The notes beneath the pieces were generated by a model. The model was not told where the DNA came from. It worked only from the letters and a program-made list of their open reading frames with translations, and searched no databases. From NCBI GenBank assembly GCA_949130495.1, contig OX422207.1, positions 706,834,456-706,898,455 of the forward strand: a DNA stretch of 64,000 bases, read 5' to 3'. Of this stretch, positions 59,281-64,000 are shown in pieces (the stretch's first letter is position 1; the number at the start of each line of letters is the position of its first letter). The stretch comes from Sambucus nigra. Lineage: Eukaryota > Streptophyta > Magnoliopsida > Dipsacales > Adoxaceae. The position numbers were made by a program, and so were the translations under genes.

Positions 59281-62200
59281 GAGGACAGCTTCCTATGGCT
59301 CCACAACCGCCGTATGTACAATTTCCGCCCCAGGCACCTAATTAGGTTGTTCCTCCACAGTAGGGGAAACTGCAGTATGGACGTCTTTATCACATATAGG
59401 AAGCTATGCTTCCTCCGGCCCCTCCAGCCCCGCCAACAATTGAGGGTAAGTTTCTCATCCAAGGGCATATGGGTCAGGTATTATTTGATACGAGTGCGAC
59501 ACACTCTTTCATTTCTAGGAGTTTTGCTCAGACCACAGAGTTGATAAAATCGGTTGAGAGTACTTTCACTAGCGTAGAATCTCCTATGGGTGATGGTTCA
59601 TTGATTTTCTTTGTTTGTAAAAATATAGGAATTAATCTTGGTAATATGTACTTTGAGGCCGATTTGCTCGTCCTTGACATGGTCGGGTATGATGTGATTT
59701 TGGGCATGGATTGGTTAATGAAATATCACGCGATAGTAAATTGTTACGGGAAGAGTATAGTCTTCTCCGTTCCGGGATAAGAAATGTTCTTGGTAGTTAT
59801 GCCTAGTTTGGAAGGAGGTACGAGTACTTATTTATATTGTATTGCGGAGGAGACTTCTAGGGATGTAGTTGTTCCCCTGGATTCTATTTCAGTTGTCAGA
59901 GATTTTGAAGATATTTTTCAGGAGATACTGGCATTGGCTCCGAGCCGGGAGATTGAGTTCGTGATTGATTTAGCGTCGTGAACTCGACCGATTGCGAGAG
60001 CTACATATCACATGGCTCCTGTGGAAATGAGGGCGTTAAGGGATCAAATTTAGCAGTTATTGGAGCAGGGATTTATTAGGCGCAGTACGTCACCATGGGG
60101 TGCTCCGGTGTTGTTTGTATAGAAGAGAGACGGTTCTCTCTGGTTATGTGTTGACTATATAGAGTTGAATAAAGTCACCATCCGGAATAAATACCCTTTG
60201 CCTCGCATTGATGATCTATTTGACCAACTTAGGGGAGCATTGTACTTCTCTAAGATTGACTTGAGTATGGGGTATCATCAGTTGTGGATGTAGGAGCAAG
60301 ATGTATCCAAGCCTACTTTTCTGACCAGATATGGATCCTATTAATTCTTGGTTATGCCCTTTGGACTAACTAATGCCCCCGCCGTATTTATGGATCTCAT
60401 GAATAGGGTGTTTCGGGATTTCCTTGACCAATTTGTCATTGTATTCATCGACGACATCTTAGTCTATTCTCAGACCGAATCTGACCATGCTACTCACTTA
60501 CGATTGGTCTTGCAAAGATTAAGGGATCACCAATTGTATGCCAAGTTTGAGAAGTGTGGCTTTTAGTTGAAGGAAGTTCGGTTTTTGGGCCATGTGGTGG
60601 CATCCCAGTGTATGTCGGTGGATCCTAGTAAGGTGGTTGCGGTGAGGGAGTGGGGTCAGCACACGACACCTACCGAGATTCATAGTTTTCTGGGTTTGGT
60701 GGGTTATTACCGTCGGTTTATCAAGGGTTTCTCAAAAATTGCAAGCCCTTTGATAAATTTGACCCAAAAAGGGGTGAGATTTGTTTGGGATAACTCTTAT
60801 CAGGCTGCTTTTGACGAGCTCCAAGATAGGTTAACTTTCGCTCCATTCCTCGCTTTGCCAAAACTGGGATTGGAATATCTAGTCTTCACCGATGCATCTC
60901 TTCAAGGATTAGGAGGTGTGCTTCAACAAGAGAGACGGACAATTGTTTATGCTTCTCGTAAGCTAAAGCCTCATGAAAGAAACTATCCGGGGCATGACTT
61001 AGAACTTGCCGCGGTTATCTTTGCCTTGAAGATTTGGAGGCATTATCTCCTAGGGAAGAAATTCAGTCTTTTCATGGATCATAAATCGCTGCAATATTTA
61101 TTTTCATAGAAAGATTTGAATATGCGTCAGCACCGATGGTTGGAGTTTGTGAAAGATTATCAATTTGATATCCATTATCATCCGGGCAAGGCGAACATTG
61201 TGGTGGATGCTTTGAGTAGGAGCCCCGAGGGAGAGTTAGCTAAAGTATGGAAAGCTAAGTGGAAAGAGCTCAGTCAGGAGGGTGCGGTGGTGAGAGCGTT
61301 CATATCAGTGATGACCATTACTCCTACCATTTTGGCAAGGGTTGTGGAAGCCCAAGGAAGGGATAAGGGCTGTCAGGACCATATACACTGATTACTGTCC
61401 GAGGGAGCGGAATCCTACTCGATAAGTTCAGAGGGTGGATTACGCTTCCATGGAAGACTTATTGTTCCGGAAGAGGAGGATTTGAGACGGGCGGTGATGG
61501 AAGAATCTCATGGGTCAAAATTTACGGTACAACCTGGTGGGGATAAAATGTATCAAGACATGCGCCGCCAGTACTGGTGGCCAGGCATGAAGCGGAATAT
61601 TTTTTAGTTTGTATCCCAATGCACTACTTGTCAATTGGTCAAGATCGATCATTAGCGACCGACAGGTTTGTTGCAACCGTTGGAGATTCCAGTGTGAAAA
61701 TGGGAGAGCTTATCGATGGACTTTATTACGAGCTTGCCAAGGTCACTGAGGGGTTATGATTCAATTTGGGTGATTGTCGATCGCTTGACTAAGTCGACAC
61801 ACTTCCTACCCATGCGTACTGATTATGACACTACTTGCTATGCCCGATTTTTCATCGAGGAGGTTGTTAGACTTCATGGGGTACCTTTAAATATAGTTTC
61901 CGACCGAGACAAGATCTTTGATTCCCACTTTTGGCAAAGTTTCCAAGAGGCCATGGGGACCGAATGGAGGTTAAGAACTTCTTATCATCCTCAAACAGAT
62001 GGTCAGACTGAAAAAGTAAACCAAATGTTGTAGGATATGCTCCGTATGTGCATGCTTGATTTCAAGGGTGGTTGGGAACAATACCTCCCATTGGTTGAGT
62101 TTACTTACAACAACTCATACCAATTTACTATTGGAATGGCAGCCTATGAAGCTCTTTATGGCCGACCATGTAGGTCGCCCACTTGTTGGTTGGAAGTGGG

Positions 62201-62540
62201 TGATAATAAATTCCTTGGACCTGAAATGATCCAAGATACTTCTTCTAAAATTGAACTCATTCGGAATCGCATTCGGATAGGCCAAGACCGCCAAAAGAGC
62301 TATGCTGATGCTGGTAGAAGACACATGGAGTTGGAGATTGGGGACCAAGTTTTGGTGCGAGTGTCACCAATGAAGGGCTTTAAGCGTTTCGGGAAGAAAG
62401 GAAAGCTTGCGCCATGTTTTGTTTGAACTTTTCCAGTTATTGCAAAGGTAGGTCCAGTGGCGTATCAACTTGCCTTACCGGAACCCTTGCAACAAATTCA
62501 CGATGTATTCCATGTTTCCTCTCTGAAAAAGTATAAAAGA
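59281..62540 (+). pseudogene. Element C pol: protease, RT, RNase H, integrase, decayed
   Basis: One phase throughout. Protease reads DTSATHSF near 59490, with the active-site DTGA changed to DTSA. RT is split by stops (GFIRRSTS near 60070, [10 protein letters not shown], then [12 protein letters not shown] and FIDDILVYS at 60348-60566). RNase H is open at 60567-61109 ([22 protein letters not shown]). Integrase zinc site is near 61510-61640; the core is at 61716-62033 ([26 protein letters not shown]) and 62037-62426. The chromodomain is absent because the copia LTR starts after SSLKKYKR near 62538. Stops include TAG for Trp in the CGFWLKEV region and TGA for Trp in the integrase VWKWES motif. 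Confidence 0.9.
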
Positions 62541-63460
62541 TGCTGTAAGGACATTTTTGTCCAATGTAGTTATATATGTCATTTGTCGTAACACCGTTGA
62601 AGAAATTCAAGTTCATATCATCATCAACGGAATCCGAGTATCGAATCAAGAAAGAAGAAATCAGAAATCCAGAATACCGGACCGGTCCGCCCCTAACTAA
62701 AACGAACCGATCCGCATCGGACCGATCCGCCCAGACCCGGACCGATCCGCCTTGTATAAATCCAGAGAGCCCCGGATCGAATGAGAACCGAAGCTGCCTC
62801 AAATAAAAAGAACCGATCCGCATCGGACCGATCCGCCTAAGGTCCAGACCGGTCCGCCCTGGATAGAATTTCCCAGATCGTGATTCAGATTTTTTAGGGT
62901 TTTGATCCCTTATTTAAACCACGATCAGCAGTTGGTTTTTCTTAAGACTTTCACACGATTATCAGAGCATATCAACCCTAAAGTCTTCACTTATTGAGTC
63001 CTATGATTCTAGGTTTTTTGATTCACACAAATTCCATACATTTGTGAGTCAAATTTGGTAACCCAAGAACACCATTCTGTTGTTCAACCCTTGTGAAGTG
63101 GACCGTTCCTTCCTCTTCATTGCAGCCCTACTGGACAGGGATAGTTCCAGCCGCCACCCCTACTGGAAAGGGTTTCTTCCAGCCGCGACTAAAGAATCCG
63201 ATGCCTGCGGGTAATTCTTAGTCAAAAACTTGTATTTCAGTGTAATCCGATTGTAAGCCGTTTCTCTTACAAATTATAGTGATATACAAATGGTTTTGCC
63301 CCTGTGGGGAATTTTTCCTTAAACTTTGTGTGTTGAATATTTATTGCATGATTTCATATTGTTTCAATCACACCTAGTTGCATGCTTAGGGTTAATTTGG
63401 GTTAAAAAAATGGCAGTTATTATATTACTTCTTAATTAAACGCAAGCGCCAACTCTTTCA
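62541..63460 (+). repeat. 5' LTR of the copia element (about 920 bp)
   Basis: Bounded on the left by the break in element C pol and on the right by CTCTTTCA three bases before the primer site. It contains the palindrome cluster at 62678-62857, with a TATAAA at 62755-62760 in the middle, and two copies of CTACTGGA(C/A)AGGG near 63130 and 63164. Confidence 0.75.
62678..62857. repeat. Palindrome cluster GCGGACCGGTCCGC-like in the copia LTR
   Basis: About seven units: perfect cores CGGACCGGTCCG and GACCGGTC at the two ends, and CGGACCGATCCGC or ACCGATCCGC between. Two pairs are spaced by CAT (ACCGATCCG-CAT-CGGACCGATCCG), identical at about 62706 and 62813. Confidence 0.9.
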
Positions 63461-63463
63461 AAT

Positions 63464-63475
63464 TGGTATCAGAGC
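63464..63475 (+). other. Primer binding site of the copia element (initiator tRNA-Met type)
   Basis: TGGTATCAGAGC, the standard plant initiator tRNA-Met match, just after the LTR. Confidence 0.93.
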
Positions 63476-63572
63476 AGGTTACGCCAATCTATCGCGTATT
63501 CCTTTTTCCGCAAAATTTTTCTAAAGATATCAATTTTTGAAATAAATTGATTTTTGAAAAGAGCGTGTTCAA

Positions 63573-64000
63573 ATGGAGAAGTCATATTATAAAATGCCTA
63601 TTTTTGACGGGTCGAATTATGCCTATTGGAAAGCCCGTATGAGGTCGGCTTTAAAAGCCATTGATGAACGTGTCTGGATTTTAGTTGAACGAGGATGGAC
63701 TCCTCCAATCGTGACTGTTGATAATGTGACCAACTTGAAACCTGACATCACTTGGACTGATGATGAATTTAAATGGTCGTCTTTTAACTCTAAAGGTCTA
63801 AGTGCTATTTCTGGGTCTGTCACTCCTGATGAGTTCAAACGCATAATGACGTGCACCACGTCAAAAGAAGCATGGGATATTTTGCAACTTACCCATGAAG
63901 GAACAAATGCTGTTAAAGAGTCAAAATTGCAAAATTTAACAACTCAATTTGAAACCATCACCATGCATGAAAATGAATGTTTTGATGAATTTTATGCTAG
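63573..64000 (+). CDS. Copia gag, N-terminal part, open to the window end
   Basis: The frame starts MEKSYYKMPIFDGSNYAYW at 63573 and reads about 142 codons without a stop to the edge. PxFDGSNYAYWKARM is the N-terminal signature of copia gag, and the region around EAWDILQLTHEG, then SKLQNLTTQFE, is the capsid-like UBN2-type domain. The start is the first ATG in the right phase after a 97-bp leader. Gag forms the particle that packages element RNA. The absence of stops, against the neighbouring wreckage of element C, points to a recent insertion. Lineage looks like the Tork/SIRE side, but this is not certain from the N-terminus alone. Confidence 0.9.
   Translation, partial: MEKSYYKMPIFDGSNYAYWKARMRSALKAIDERVWILVERGWTPPIVTVDNVTNLKPDITWTDDEFKWSSFNSKGLSAISGSVTPDEFKRIMTCTTSKEAWDILQLTHEGTNAVKESKLQNLTTQFETITMHENECFDEFYA

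Larger units (their letters stand above)
55347..62540 (+). mobile_element. Element C: Tekay-type Ty3/gypsy, decayed, 3' end outside the window
   Basis: Plus-strand element with a 2641-bp 5' LTR, a mutated initiator-Met primer site, gag and pol in one phase, interrupted near the integrase C-terminus by a copia element at about 62541. Its proteins align with A-full domain by domain but are clearly a separate family ([14 protein letters not shown] against [14 protein letters not shown]). Roughly twenty stops and at least one frameshift make it non-functional. Confidence 0.9.
62541..64000 (+). mobile_element. Ty1/copia element, 5' part only
   Basis: The 5' LTR is about 62541-63460, followed by a primer site at 63464-63475, a leader and a gag frame open to the window end. 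It interrupts element C pol after SSLKKYKR. The exact LTR start (TGCTG at 62541 or TGTAAGG at 62544) cannot be fixed without the 3' LTR. Confidence 0.85.

Noticed and set aside
61577..61759. 60-codon frame in element C integrase
   Set aside because: Out of phase with the pol frame; the integrase motifs are read in the other phase.

Overview
The window is repeat-dominated plant nuclear DNA, probably from a eudicot. I find no cellular gene, rRNA gene or tRNA gene in it. Almost every base belongs to LTR retrotransposons stacked inside each other: Tekay/Del-type Ty3/gypsy chromoviruses with very long LTRs, two Tat/Retand-type Ty3/gypsy elements carrying an antisense extra ORF, one large non-autonomous (LARD-like) element, and the start of a Ty1/copia element. 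Assignments rest on domain motifs, tRNA-type primer sites, purine tracts, TG...CA LTR ends and 5-bp target duplications read directly from the sequence.

Left nest (1-27206). A LARD-like element on the minus strand (17742-27206, 3' LTR cut at 17742) is the outermost visible layer. Into its 3' LTR went element X, of which a family-A-like pol fragment (1-1279) and a family-C-like LTR (1280-1608 continuing at 15342-17741) remain. Into that LTR went a family A LTR, now solo (1609-15336, duplication TAATT). Into the solo LTR went a nearly intact family A element, A-full (3544-14361, minus strand, duplication CGCAG). A-full has LTRs of 2972 and 2985 bp, an initiator-Met-type primer site, a purine tract and one gag-pol frame broken by only two TAG codons.

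Right nest (27207-64000). E1 is a badly decayed Tat-type element (about 27670-55346, minus strand). It is split by E2, a relative of the same layout (34098-45473), and by a family B solo LTR (46973-53619), which is itself split by a second family A solo LTR, A2 (50642-53592, duplication CCTTT). E1 and E2 each carry a decayed plus-strand ORF between pol and the 3' end, antisense to their gag-pol. Downstream lies family C element C (55347-about 62540, plus strand), riddled with stops. A copia element (62541 to the end), whose gag frame is still open at the window edge, interrupts it near the end of pol.

The most interesting signal is not a gene. Every LTR family here contains a cluster of 14-bp, CpG-bearing, self-complementary units, and the unit differs by family: CTCGTTCGAACGAG in A-full and A1, GTCGATCGATCGAC in A2, GTCGCTCAAGCGAC in B, CCGAATCGATTCGG in C and X, and about GCGGACCGGTCCGC in the copia element. 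A1 and A2 are alignable members of one family and carry different palindromes at the same LTR position. The two LTRs of A-full, identical at insertion, already differ by one gained partial unit inside the cluster. A second shared signal, the short hairpin CGGGCTCTGACCCG, lies 539-556 bp before the LTR 3' end in all six A and C type LTRs where that part is present.
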